DNA of 64,000 bases from Xanthomarina maritima. GTDB taxonomy: Bacteria; Bacteroidota; Bacteroidia; Flavobacteriales; Flavobacteriaceae. A program made the translations under genes and the position numbers. Where the stretch lies: positions 247,912 to 311,911 of the forward strand of contig NZ_VSFC01000012.1 of the NCBI RefSeq assembly GCF_008084905.1, given 5' to 3'. Each line of letters begins with the position of its first letter. The first letter of the stretch is position 1. Below the pieces are notes generated by a model. That model was not told the DNA's origin, did not search any database, and worked only from the letters and a program-made list of their open reading frames with translations. This document shows, piece by piece, positions 43,742-52,981 of this stretch.

Positions 43742-44782
43742 TTATTTTATAATTTGAATACTTTCTGAAGCTTCTTCATAAATACTGTCGAAGAAACCTT
43801 GATCATTCATCCATTTGTCGCTATAAATTTTACTCATATAACGAGAACCATGATCAGGAAATACGACAACTACGTTAGAATCTTTAGTAAAAGTTTCTTC
43901 TTCATTTAATTGCTTTAAGGCTTGCATAGCAGCTCCAGAAGTATAACCAACAAAAAGTCCTTCTTTATTAGCTATTTCTCTAGCAGTATGAGCACTTTCT
44001 TCATCTGTAACTTTTACAAATTCATCTATAACTTCAAAATTTGTTGCTGTAGGAATTAGATTTTTACCTAAGCCTTCAATTCTATATGGATAAATTTCTT
44101 TTTCATCAAACTCTCGAGTTTCATGATATTTCTTAATCACAGAACCATAAGCATCAACACCTATGACTTTAATGTCTGGATTTTGTTCTTTTAAGTATTT
44201 ACCAATACCAGAAATAGTTCCACCTGTACCACTACATGCTACTAAATGAGTAATTTTTCCATCCGTTTGATTCCAAATTTCTGGACCTGTAGAATGGTAA
44301 TGTGCATCAATATTCAATTCGTTAAAATATTGATTGATATATACAGAACCTTCCGTTTCTTCATGAAGTCTTTTTGCTACTTCATAATAAGATCTTGGAT
44401 CGTCTGCAGAAACATGTGCTGGGCAAACATAAACCTGTGCTCCCATGGTTTTAAGCATGTCTATTTTATCTGCTGATGATTTAGAACTTACAGCAAGAAT
44501 ACATTTGTAACCTTTAATGATACTAACCATTGCAATACTGAAACCAGTGTTACCAGAAGTCGTTTCAACAATAGTGTCGCCAGGTTTTAAAATACCTTTT
44601 TTTTCTGCTTGCTCAATAATATATAAAGCAATTCGATCTTTAGAAGAATGTCCTGGATTAAAGGCCTCTACTTTTGCAAAGTAGTTACCTTTAAAAGAAG
44701 AAGTTATTTTATTAAGCTTAATTAGAGGTGTGTTACCTACTAACTCTAAAACATTATTAAAAACTTTTTTATTATTTTCCAT
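43742..44782 (-). CDS. Cysteine-synthase-family PLP enzyme, probable cysteate synthase
   Basis: A 346-residue fold-type II PLP enzyme. The PLP lysine is K48 in [11 protein letters not shown], the substrate loop is TTSGNTG, and the phosphate-binding [10 protein letters not shown] is complete. Cysteine synthases use O-acetylserine and sulfide; the related cysteate synthases use O-phosphoserine (or a similar donor) and sulfite. The SSKDR variant, the extended C-terminus (about residues 300-346, [16 protein letters not shown]) and the acyltransferase gene next door make the cysteate role likely, but the substrate cannot be read from sequence alone. A TATTTTTG box at 44842-44835 on the minus strand, about 50 bases upstream, may drive it. 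Confidence 0.8.
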   Translation of the reverse strand: MENNKKVFNNVLELVGNTPLIKLNKITSSFKGNYFAKVEAFNPGHSSKDRIALYIIEQAEKKGILKPGDTIVETTSGNTGFSIAMVSIIKGYKCILAVSSKSSADKIDMLKTMGAQVYVCPAHVSADDPRSYYEVAKRLHEETEGSVYINQYFNELNIDAHYHSTGPEIWNQTDGKITHLVACSGTGGTISGIGKYLKEQNPDIKVIGVDAYGSVIKKYHETREFDEKEIYPYRIEGLGKNLIPTATNFEVIDEFVKVTDEESAHTAREIANKEGLFVGYTSGAAMQALKQLNEEETFTKDSNVVVVFPDHGSRYMSKIYSDKWMNDQGFFDSIYEEASESIQIIK

Positions 44783-44856
44783 ACATGTTATTTAAAAGCT
44801 ACTACAATATAATTTATAGTTTCTTAAAACCTTGCAAAAATACATAAATTATTTTA

Positions 44857-46917
44857 TTAATAGGTAATTCCTTCTAAATCCAATATAAAAGCATATTCTA
44901 AAGCAACTTCTTTTAAACTTTCAAATCTTCCGGAAGCACCTCCATGACCAGAATCCATGTCTGTATGAAGCAATAAAATATTATTATCTGTTTTATATTC
45001 TCGTAGTTTTGCCACCCATTTTGCTGGTTCCCAGTATTGTACTTGAGAATCGTGCAATCCTGTAGTTACTAGAATATTTGGGTAGTTTTGTTTAGATACG
45101 TTATCATATGGTGAATAAGATTTCATATAATCATAATATTCTTTTTCGTTTGGATTTCCCCATTCGTCATATTCACCAGTTGTTAATGGAATGGTGTCAT
45201 CAAGCATGGTAGTTACAACATCTACAAATGGAACTACCGCTAAAATACCATGATATAATTCTGGATTAAGATTAATAACAACTCCCATTAAAAGTCCTCC
45301 AGCTGAACCTCCATAGGCATACAAATGTTTTTCTGAGGTATATTTTTTTTCAATTAAATGTTTAGAACAATCTATAAAATCGAAATACGTATTCATTTTT
45401 GATAATAGCTTTCCGTTTTCGTACCAATCTCGTCCTAAATATTCTCCTCCTCTAATATGTGCAATTGCATAAATAAAACCTCTATCTAATAAACTTAATC
45501 TGACACTTGAAAAATAAGGATCGATAGTAGATCCATAAGAGCCATAAGCGTAAAGTAATAACGGGTTTCCTGAATCTTTCTTTAAATCTTTTCTATAAAC
45601 TAGAGAAACTGGCACTTTAACACCATCACGAGCTCCAACCCATATTCTTTCTGAAGCATAGTTCTCTTTATTAAAATTTTTATCTAAAACTTCCTGTTCT
45701 TTTTTAATTTCATGAGCTTTAGTCTTAAAATTATAATCGATAACAGAACTTGGAGTAGTTAATGAATTAAAAGAATAACGCAAAGAATCACTATTAAAAT
45801 CAGGATTATTTCCTGTATAAGCTGTGTAAGTTTCACTATTAAATGGTAAATAATAATCTTCTTTACCATCCCAACTCATAATTCGGAGTTTATTCAAACC
45901 TTGTTCTCTTTCACTTACAACTAAATAATCTTTAAATATTTCAATATCTTCTAACAAAACATCTTTTCTGTGTGGCAATAAATCTTGCCAATATCTACTT
46001 TCTGTTTTTGTTTCACTTGATTTTTGAAGTTTAAAATTATATGCATCCTCTTTATTTGTAAGAATATAAAAACTATCACTATAATGTGCAATAGCATACT
46101 CTTCTCCTCTTTTTCTTTTGCTGAATAATTTAAATTCTTCATTTGGCGTATTTGCATCTAAAATACGGTATTCTGAAGTTAATGTACTCGAAGAGCCTAT
46201 TACTATATACTTTCTTGACTTTGTTTTATAAACAAACGTATTAAATGTTTCGTCTGTTTCATGAAAAACTTCAGTATCTTTTTCTACTTTATCATGTAGT
46301 TTATGTTTGAAAATTTTATGCGATCGAAGCGTTAATTCATCTTTACGAGAATAAAAAATAGTTTCATTATCGTTTGCCCAAGTGACACTTCCAGTAGTGT
46401 TTAGTATTTCTTCAGGATATATTTCACCTGTAACTAAATTCTTAATCTGAATTATATATTGTCTTCTACTAACAGTATCTGTAGAAAATGCAGCAAGTTT
46501 ATTATCTGGACTTATTGAAATACTTCCTAAATTAAAATAGGAATGCTCTTTTGCCATAACATTACAATCAAAAAGTAATTCTTCGGAAGCTTCTATAGTG
46601 TCTTTTTTTCTTGCATAAATAGGATAATCTTTACCTTTTTCGAAACGTGTTATATACCAATAACCATTTAATTTATAAGGAACAGATTGATCGTCTTCTT
46701 TTATTCTAGCTTTCATTTCTTCAAACAATTCTTTCTGAAACCCTTCTGTATGTTTCATCATTTGTTTGGTATAGTTATTTTCGGCATTCAAATAATCTAA
46801 AACTTCCTGATCTTCTCTATTATTTAACCAATAGTAATTATCAATACGTACATCGTTATGTGCAACAAGTTCTTTTTGTACTTTTTTTGCCTTAGGAGGG
46901 AAAATTTTGTTTTTCAA
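44857..46917 (-). CDS. ptrB: Oligopeptidase B, S9A family
   Basis: Cleaves small peptides after basic residues, usually in the cytosol. At 686 residues it has the family length. A seven-bladed beta-propeller domain fills about residues 70-400. The alpha/beta-hydrolase domain has the nucleophile in YGGSAGG (S538), the acid in GLHDSQV (D623) and the histidine in DSGHGG (H658), with the 85 and 35 residue spacing of known oligopeptidases B. No signal peptide is visible. The start is a TTG at 46917 (MKNKIFPPKAKKV), since the next ATG is far inside the domain. It is divergent from ybaB, with under 90 bases between starts. Confidence 0.9.
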   Translation of the reverse strand: MKNKIFPPKAKKVQKELVAHNDVRIDNYYWLNNREDQEVLDYLNAENNYTKQMMKHTEGFQKELFEEMKARIKEDDQSVPYKLNGYWYITRFEKGKDYPIYARKKDTIEASEELLFDCNVMAKEHSYFNLGSISISPDNKLAAFSTDTVSRRQYIIQIKNLVTGEIYPEEILNTTGSVTWANDNETIFYSRKDELTLRSHKIFKHKLHDKVEKDTEVFHETDETFNTFVYKTKSRKYIVIGSSSTLTSEYRILDANTPNEEFKLFSKRKRGEEYAIAHYSDSFYILTNKEDAYNFKLQKSSETKTESRYWQDLLPHRKDVLLEDIEIFKDYLVVSEREQGLNKLRIMSWDGKEDYYLPFNSETYTAYTGNNPDFNSDSLRYSFNSLTTPSSVIDYNFKTKAHEIKKEQEVLDKNFNKENYASERIWVGARDGVKVPVSLVYRKDLKKDSGNPLLLYAYGSYGSTIDPYFSSVRLSLLDRGFIYAIAHIRGGEYLGRDWYENGKLLSKMNTYFDFIDCSKHLIEKKYTSEKHLYAYGGSAGGLLMGVVINLNPELYHGILAVVPFVDVVTTMLDDTIPLTTGEYDEWGNPNEKEYYDYMKSYSPYDNVSKQNYPNILVTTGLHDSQVQYWEPAKWVAKLREYKTDNNILLLHTDMDSGHGGASGRFESLKEVALEYAFILDLEGITY

Positions 46918-47004
46918 AAGAGAAAAATTTTTTTAACTGAATTATTAACGTCAAAAATATGAAAATTAAATAGCTTTGTACTGTAATTGAAAAATATAAA
47001 AATT

Positions 47005-47328
47005 ATGTTCGGAGATCTTATGGGAATGATGGGAAAACTTAAAGAAACCCAAAAAAAAGTTGAAGAAACTAAAAAACGATTGGATACTGTTTTAATTGAC
47101 GAAAATAGCAGTGATAATAAATTAAAAATAACCCTAACTGCTAATCGAACCATTAAATCTATTTCTGTTGATGAAAGTCTTTTACAAGACAAAGAAGAAT
47201 TAGAAGACTACCTAATTTTAACACTTAACAAAGCTATTGAACGTGCTACTCAAATAAATGAAGCTGAATTGGCTGCTGTGGCAAAAGATGGCATGCCAAA
47301 TATTCCAGGAATGGATTTGTTTAAATAA
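47005..47328 (+). CDS. YbaB/EbfC family nucleoid-associated protein
   Basis: A small DNA-binding protein of 107 residues that forms dimers and coats the nucleoid. The ATG at 47005 ([14 protein letters not shown]) is chosen over a TTG six codons earlier, which is not typical. The sequence has the helical N-terminus [20 protein letters not shown], a central beta part [20 protein letters not shown], and the C-terminal helix [29 protein letters not shown] box at 46971-46978 matches the -7 consensus. Convergent with threonine aldolase, with 15 bases between stops. Confidence 0.88.
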   Translation: MFGDLMGMMGKLKETQKKVEETKKRLDTVLIDENSSDNKLKITLTANRTIKSISVDESLLQDKEELEDYLILTLNKAIERATQINEAELAAVAKDGMPNIPGMDLFK

Positions 47329-47343
47329 AATAATGTAATGTAA

Positions 47344-48369
47344 CTATAATTTTATAGCTTTCAATACACTTAAAAAAGAATCATGCATCAAATCTGTATA
47401 ATCCAAATGTGTTACTATTCTTAATTTTCCTTGTCCCATCCCACTTAAACGAATATTTTTTTCTTGTAGTTTATTTAAGAATTTAGGTTCATCTGTTTTA
47501 TTCTGCAATTCGAAAATAATAATGTTAGTCTCAACTGGCTCAACTTTTTTAATAAAAGGTAATTCATTTAAAACCTGACCTATTTCTTTTGCTTTTTTAT
47601 GATCTTCAGCCAATCTCTCAACATGATTATCTAAAGCATATATTCCAGCAGCAGCTAAATATCCAACCTGTCTCATGCCACCACCAAGAATTTTCCTGAT
47701 TCTAATAGCATGTTGCATGATAGTTTCATCTCCAATTAGCACAGATCCTATTGGACAACCCAAACCTTTACTCAAACACACAGAAATCGTATCGAATAAA
47801 TTACCATAGTCTTTTGCAGTTTCCTTTTTTGCAACTAAAGCATTCCAAATTCTTGCTCCATCTAAATGATAGCCTAAATTATGAGTATTACAAACCGATT
47901 TTATCTTTTTCATCTCCTCAAAATCCCAACAAGAACCTCCTCCTCTGTTTGCCGTATTTTCAACTTCAACCAATGCAGTTAAAGGACTGTGGTAAAAGTC
48001 TGGTGGATTTATGGCTTCAACAACCTGTTCTGCCGTAAACATGCCTCTATGTCCTTGAAGAAGCTTGCAGGAAACACCACTATTAAAAGAAGCTCCACCA
48101 CCTTCATAATTATAAATATGAGCATCTTTATCACAAATTACCTGATCTCCTGGATTTGTATGCAGTTTTATGGCTGTTTGGTTAGCCATGGTTCCTGTAG
48201 GAAAAAACAAGGCTTTTGGTTTACCAAACATCTTGGCAAGTCGTTCTTCAAGTACATTAACTGTTGGGTCTTCTTTATATACATCGTCACCAACTTTAGC
48301 TTGAATCATAGCTTCCAACATACCTTTTGTAGGCTTAGTAACTGTATCGCTTCTTAAATCTATTATCAT
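47344..48369 (-). CDS. ltaE: Low-specificity L-threonine aldolase (GntG-type PLP enzyme)
   Basis: Splits L-threonine and allo-threonine into glycine and acetaldehyde with pyridoxal phosphate, in the cytosol. At 341 residues it is full-length. It has the characteristic opening DLRSDTVTKPTKGM, then GDDVYKEDPTVNVLEE, FFPTGTMANQTAIK, a central HLDGARIWNA with the PLP aspartate, and the lysine segment CLSKGLGCPIGSVL. The family also includes beta-hydroxyaspartate aldolases, so the exact substrate range is open. It is divergent from prfB, with 94 bases between starts. Confidence 0.88.
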   Translation of the reverse strand: MIIDLRSDTVTKPTKGMLEAMIQAKVGDDVYKEDPTVNVLEERLAKMFGKPKALFFPTGTMANQTAIKLHTNPGDQVICDKDAHIYNYEGGGASFNSGVSCKLLQGHRGMFTAEQVVEAINPPDFYHSPLTALVEVENTANRGGGSCWDFEEMKKIKSVCNTHNLGYHLDGARIWNALVAKKETAKDYGNLFDTISVCLSKGLGCPIGSVLIGDETIMQHAIRIRKILGGGMRQVGYLAAAGIYALDNHVERLAEDHKKAKEIGQVLNELPFIKKVEPVETNIIIFELQNKTDEPKFLNKLQEKNIRLSGMGQGKLRIVTHLDYTDLMHDSFLSVLKAIKL

Positions 48370-48463
48370 TAAAATTATTTTAAAGTATAAAACTATAAAA
48401 TTAAATCAAGTTAAATTTTATCTGCCAATTATAAATTTTACTTTTGTGAAAAATAATTGAATT

Positions 48464-49571
48464 ATGATTACTTCAGATCAAATTAAAGATCTTAATAAAC
48501 GTCTAAGTGCGCTTAGACAATATCTTTGACATAGATGCCAAACTCATTGAAATTCAAAACGAAGAAGAACAAACCTTTTCTCCTACGTTTTGGGACGATT
48601 CTACTGCAGCAGAAATTGTCATGAAATCCCTTCGAACCAAAAAGAAATGGGTTGAAGATTTCCAAAAAGCAAAATCACTTGTAGAAGAACTAGAAATTAT
48701 TTACGAATTTTTTAAAGAAGGCGAATCCACACAGGAAGATTTAGAAAACAGTTTTGATAAAGCTACCGAATTAATAGAAGATTTAGAGTTTAAAAACATG
48801 CTTTCTGAAGAAGGAGACAGTTTAAGTGCTGTGTTACAAATTACTGCTGGTGCAGGTGGAACCGAAAGTTGCGATTGGGCAAACATGCTTATGCGCATGT
48901 ACTTGATGTTTGCAGAAAAAAGTGGTTTTAAAGTTAAAGAACTTAATTACCAAGAAGGTGATGTAGCTGGTATAAAAACAGTGACTTTAGAAATTGAAGG
49001 CGATTATGCCTTTGGTTGGCTGAAAGGTGAAAATGGCGTACATAGATTGGTACGTATTTCTCCTTTTGATAGCAATGCCAAACGTCATACTAGTTTTGCT
49101 TCAGTGTATGTATATCCATTGGTTGATGATACCATAGAAATTGACATTAATCCTACAGACATAGAAATTACAACAGCTCGTTCTAGTGGAGCAGGTGGAC
49201 AAAATGTCAATAAAGTAGAAACAAAAGTTCAGTTAACCCATAAACCAACTGGCATTCAAATTTCGTGTTCAGAGACACGTTCGCAACATGACAACAGAGC
49301 ACGTGCTTTACAAATGTTAAAATCTCAATTATATGAAATTGAATTGAGTAAACAATTAGCACAACGAGAAGATATTGAAGCTGAGAAAATGAAGATTGAA
49401 TGGGGAAGTCAGATTAGAAATTATGTGATGCATCCTTATAAACTAGTTAAAGATGTTCGATCTGGACACGAAACCGGAAATGTAGATGCAGTTATGGATG
49501 GATATATTGAACCTTTCTTAAAAGCTTATTTAATGATGATGGGACAAAAAACAGAAGAAAAAACCTTATAA
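48464..49571 (+). CDS. prfB: Peptide chain release factor 2, made by programmed +1 frameshift
   Basis: Ends translation at UGA and UAA. The gene is read as 21 codons from the ATG at 48464 ([21 protein letters not shown]), then a +1 shift at CTT TGA C (48524-48530), then continues [10 protein letters not shown] to the stop at 49571, giving about 368 residues. The codon-reading motif SPF lies near 199-201 and the peptidyl-hydrolysis motif GGQ near 244-246. The shift works as self-regulation: low RF2 lets the ribosome pause at UGA and slip. The Shine-Dalgarno-like stimulator found three bases upstream of this site in many bacteria is absent. A TACTTTTG box lies at 48439-48446. Confidence 0.95.
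48524..48530 (+). other. Programmed +1 ribosomal frameshift site in prfB
   Basis: CTTTGAC: leucine codon CTT followed by an in-frame TGA and C. Slippage of one base gives CTT then GAC (Asp) and the long frame. The 12 bases before it are CTTAGACAATAT, without the AGGGGG-like stretch known from other phyla. Confidence 0.95.
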
Positions 49572-49574
49572 ACT

Positions 49575-49916
49575 ATGATTAAAATTTATCACAATCCTAG
49601 ATGTAGTAAATCTAGAAATGGATTAGAAATAATTAAAGAATCTGGAAAAAACTTTGAAATTGTATCTTATTTAGAAAATACACCTTCCAAAGAAGAGTTA
49701 AAACAACTTTTAAATCTCTTAAACATAAATGCCGAAAGTTTAATAAGAAAAAACGAAGCTGTCTGGAAAGAAAATTTTAAAGGAAAGGATTTAACCGAAG
49801 AGCAACTTATAGAGGCTATGGTAAAATTTCCAAAGTTAATTGAAAGGCCTATAGTAACTAATGGAAAAAAAGCAGTTATTGGCAGACCTCCTGAAAAAAT
49901 TTCAGAAATAATATAA
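49575..49916 (+). CDS. ArsC-family protein (arsenate reductase-like)
   Basis: A thioredoxin-fold protein of 113 residues, related to the glutaredoxin-dependent arsenate reductase ArsC and to Spx. The catalytic cysteine is C10 in HNPRCSKSRN. The arginines that hold arsenate appear in the ERPIVTNGKKAVIGRPPE segment near the C-terminus. It begins three bases after prfB, so it is probably co-transcribed. No other ars gene is present, so a real arsenate role is doubtful; such stand-alone members often have unknown reductase functions. Confidence 0.82.
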   Translation: MIKIYHNPRCSKSRNGLEIIKESGKNFEIVSYLENTPSKEELKQLLNLLNINAESLIRKNEAVWKENFKGKDLTEEQLIEAMVKFPKLIERPIVTNGKKAVIGRPPEKISEII

Positions 49917-50033
49917 AGTCTTTAAAGCTTCAAATACCTAGGTTTTTTAAGCTTTTTTTATTTAACAAACTTTTAACCAAACACCACTAAACCAAATTCT
50001 ATTTTTGCAGTCATACATTGCAAAAATACAATC

Positions 50034-52487
50034 ATGAACAAAATTTTATTATCCTTTCTTTTTACAATTATTACTATTGTTACAATTCAAGCGCAAAAAG
50101 ATGTCACTATTACTGGTAAAGTTATAGATAAAACTACTGGACAACCATTAGAATATGCAACTGTTGCTTTTTTCAGTAAAGTTGAAAATAGAATAGTAAC
50201 AGGTGGAATTACAGACATGACTGGTAATTTTAGCATTCCAGTTCCAAGTGGTACTTATGATGTTTCTGTAGAGTTTATTTCATTTAAAAAACAAATCATT
50301 CCAGATCAAACTCTAACAGCTAGTAAAAATATTGGTAACTTTTATTTAGAAGCAGATACGCAAGCATTAGACGAAATTGAAATTATTGCTGAAAAAACGA
50401 CTGTTGAAATCAAGCTTGATAAAAAAATATACAATGTTGGTAAAGACTTAACCGTTCGTGGTGGTACTGTTAGTGATGTTTTAGACAATGTTCCTTCAGT
50501 TTCTGTAGATGTTGAAGGTAATGTAGCATTAAGGGGAAATGAAAATGTTAGAATATTAATAAACGGTAAACCTTCAGGATTAGTAGGTATCAATTCTACT
50601 GATGCATTAAGACAATTACCTGCAGAATCAATTGAAAGAGTTGAAGTTATTACATCACCATCAGCAAGATATGATGCAGAAGGAACTGCTGGTATTATTA
50701 ATATCATTCTTAGAAGAAGTAAATTGCAAGGTTTAAATGGTGCAGTAACTGGAAGTATTGGCTACCCCAAATCTGCTGGAATTTCTGGAAACATAAACTT
50801 TAGAACTGGAGATTTAAATATTTTTAATACTACAAGTTACAATTATAGAGAAGTGCCTGGAAATTCATCATCATTTACAAGATATTTTAATCAAGAATTT
50901 GATGATAATGGCAACTTGATAATAGATAACCCTGACACCTATTTAGATGAAACAAACGATTATGACAGACTTAGAAAAGGTATCAGTACAAATTTTGGTC
51001 TGGAATGGTATATTACAGATTCGGCTTCATTAACAGGCTCCATTTCCTATAGAAATGGAGATAATGAAAGTAATACAACCAACACTTTAATTCAGCTAGA
51101 CGAAAACCAAGATTTTGTATCTCAAAATAATCGTTTTGACCCTGAAGAGGAATCCGATAAAGTAATCCAATATTCAGTAAATTTCACAAAAGATTTTAAT
51201 ACAAGTGGTGAAAAACTAACCATGGACTTTCAATATGAAGATAATACAGAAGATGAATATTCAAAAGTCTTACTTGAAGGAATAAATACTGAGAAAGTTG
51301 CTACTTTAGAAGACCAAAGTCGTATCTTATTACAAGCAGATTATGTGCTACCTATTGGAGAAAAAAGTCAATTTGAAGTAGGTTATCGAGGTAATTTTAA
51401 TGATCAAGATACAGATTATACTATCGAGTTTCTAGATGAAAACACTGGTCAATTTGTTGTTAATGACTCATTATCTAATTTTTTAAATTATAGAGAATAT
51501 GTAAATGCAGCATACACACAATTTGGCAGTAAAATTGGAAGTAAGTTTTCATATTTATTAGGTCTACGTTTAGAAAGTACTAGTATTACAGTAGATCAAC
51601 CTACAAGTGGAGATTATAGTAAAAATGATTATACAGGATTATTTCCTACTGTAAATTTAAGTTATGAATTAAGTGAAAAAGAAAATATTACATTAGGATA
51701 TAGTAGACGTATTCAAAGACCACGTTCTTATTTCATTAATCCTTTCCCATCAAGATCTAGTATAACTAGTATATTTAGAGGGAATCCAGAATTAGCTCCG
51801 AGTTATTCAGGAGTATTTGACCTTGGTTATTATAAAAAATTCGGTAAAGTATCTTTAAATACTTCAGCATATTACCAACATGCTACAGATGTATTTAGTT
51901 TTATAAGTTTTGATACAGGAATACCAGTTATAGTAAATGGTCAAGAATTTACTATTATAGAAAGAACACCTATAAACCTAGCAGAAGAAGATAGATATGG
52001 TTTTGAATTTACTGTTACATACAATCAATCTCGTAAATGGAATATAAATGCAAATTTTAATATTTTCAAACAATCTACAACTGGAACAGCACCTAATGGT
52101 CTTTCTCTAGATAATGATAACACAAGCTGGTTTGCAAGATTAAATAATAAATACACTTTACCAGGTCAAATAGAATGGCAAACAAGTTTAAATTATTTTG
52201 GCCCTTCAGAAGATGCTCAAAACAAAAGAGAAGGTATTTTTTCTGCAAATATGGCTTTTAGTAAAGATGTTTTCAATGAAAATGCTTCTATAGCACTAAA
52301 CGTAAGTGATTTACTAAATAGTAGAAAACGTAAAACATATACAACTACTCCAACATTTACTGGTTCATCTGAATTTCAATGGAGAGAACGTAGCATTAAC
52401 TTATCTTTTACTTATAGATTCAATCAACAAAAGAAACGTCAACAACGTAATGGTTATGGTGGAGACGATATGGATTTTGAAGGTTAA
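50034..52487 (+). CDS. Outer-membrane beta-barrel family protein, TonB-dependent type
   Basis: An 817-residue outer-membrane protein. A signal peptide (cleavage near TIQA) is followed by a carboxypeptidase-like regulatory domain (about residues 24-110, TGKVIDKTTGQPLEYATVAF). A plug-like region comes next (about 125-230, VPSVSVDVEGNVALRGNENV, then RILINGKPSG and SIERVEVITSPSARYDAEGT), then a long barrel ending in INLSFTYRF. A short basic tail (NQQKKRQQRNGYGG) follows, with GGDDMDFEG at the very end. It belongs to the outer-membrane beta-barrel family that resembles TonB receptors. The ligand is unknown and no SusD partner is next to it. A TATTTTTG box lies at 50000-50007. Confidence 0.85.
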   Translation: MNKILLSFLFTIITIVTIQAQKDVTITGKVIDKTTGQPLEYATVAFFSKVENRIVTGGITDMTGNFSIPVPSGTYDVSVEFISFKKQIIPDQTLTASKNIGNFYLEADTQALDEIEIIAEKTTVEIKLDKKIYNVGKDLTVRGGTVSDVLDNVPSVSVDVEGNVALRGNENVRILINGKPSGLVGINSTDALRQLPAESIERVEVITSPSARYDAEGTAGIINIILRRSKLQGLNGAVTGSIGYPKSAGISGNINFRTGDLNIFNTTSYNYREVPGNSSSFTRYFNQEFDDNGNLIIDNPDTYLDETNDYDRLRKGISTNFGLEWYITDSASLTGSISYRNGDNESNTTNTLIQLDENQDFVSQNNRFDPEEESDKVIQYSVNFTKDFNTSGEKLTMDFQYEDNTEDEYSKVLLEGINTEKVATLEDQSRILLQADYVLPIGEKSQFEVGYRGNFNDQDTDYTIEFLDENTGQFVVNDSLSNFLNYREYVNAAYTQFGSKIGSKFSYLLGLRLESTSITVDQPTSGDYSKNDYTGLFPTVNLSYELSEKENITLGYSRRIQRPRSYFINPFPSRSSITSIFRGNPELAPSYSGVFDLGYYKKFGKVSLNTSAYYQHATDVFSFISFDTGIPVIVNGQEFTIIERTPINLAEEDRYGFEFTVTYNQSRKWNINANFNIFKQSTTGTAPNGLSLDNDNTSWFARLNNKYTLPGQIEWQTSLNYFGPSEDAQNKREGIFSANMAFSKDVFNENASIALNVSDLLNSRKRKTYTTTPTFTGSSEFQWRERSINLSFTYRFNQQKKRQQRNGYGGDDMDFEG

Positions 52488-52509
52488 TTCATAAAAACAT
52501 AACTCATAA

Positions 52510-52536
52510 AAAAAGGAAGCCATAGGCTTCCTTTTT
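52510..52536. terminator. Bidirectional terminator after barrel gene
   Basis: Perfect 12-base arms AAAAAGGAAGCC and GGCTTCCTTTTT around a 3-base loop. It serves the barrel gene and the small membrane gene that converges on it. Confidence 0.9.
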
Positions 52537-52558
52537 ATTTATAACTATTTAAACGTGA

Positions 52559-52735
52559 TTAGTTTGAAGCACGTTTTGCTTTTCTCTCTTCTTTAATTTC
52601 TTTCATACGCTCAATAAAAGCTCCACCAATCCAATAAGGAATAACAAAAGTCAATAAAAATATCATTAACCAAAAACCAATTGTTAATATGGTTAAAAAT
52701 GCTAAAAATCCTAAATATTGGTCAAATTCGAACAT
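52559..52735 (-). CDS. 58-residue small membrane protein
   Basis: A short gene (ATG at 52735, TAA at 52559) reading MFEFDQYLGFLAFLTILTIG, a hydrophobic helix continuing FWLMIFLLTFVIPYWIGGAF, and a basic tail IERMKEIKEERKAKRASN. One or two transmembrane helices with a positively charged cytosolic end. The coding frame is clean, it ends 23 bases past a strong bidirectional terminator, and the charge pattern obeys the positive-inside rule, so it is likely real. No function is known. Confidence 0.6.
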   Translation of the reverse strand: MFEFDQYLGFLAFLTILTIGFWLMIFLLTFVIPYWIGGAFIERMKEIKEERKAKRASN

Positions 52736-52981
52736 AATGTAATTTTCTTAATTTTAAATCTATGGCAAATATAAGTGAAAAGGTTTTTTTAAACAATATT
52801 AAATTTAAGATTTATTAACAGAGCTATGTTTATACTTTTTAGAAACTAATTCTAGTTTCTTATTTAAGTTTTATAAAATCTTTAAAAATGTTAAAAAAAA
52901 CATATAAACTTAAACGAGATTCTTCTTACAATAACTTATAAAACATTAAATTTGTAACAGTAAAATTACATTTAAATTCTC

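Noticed and set aside
47751-48357. Plus-strand open frames of 95 and 122 codons over the threonine aldolase gene
   Set aside because: They are the antisense shadow of a well-supported gene; their composition is not protein-like.
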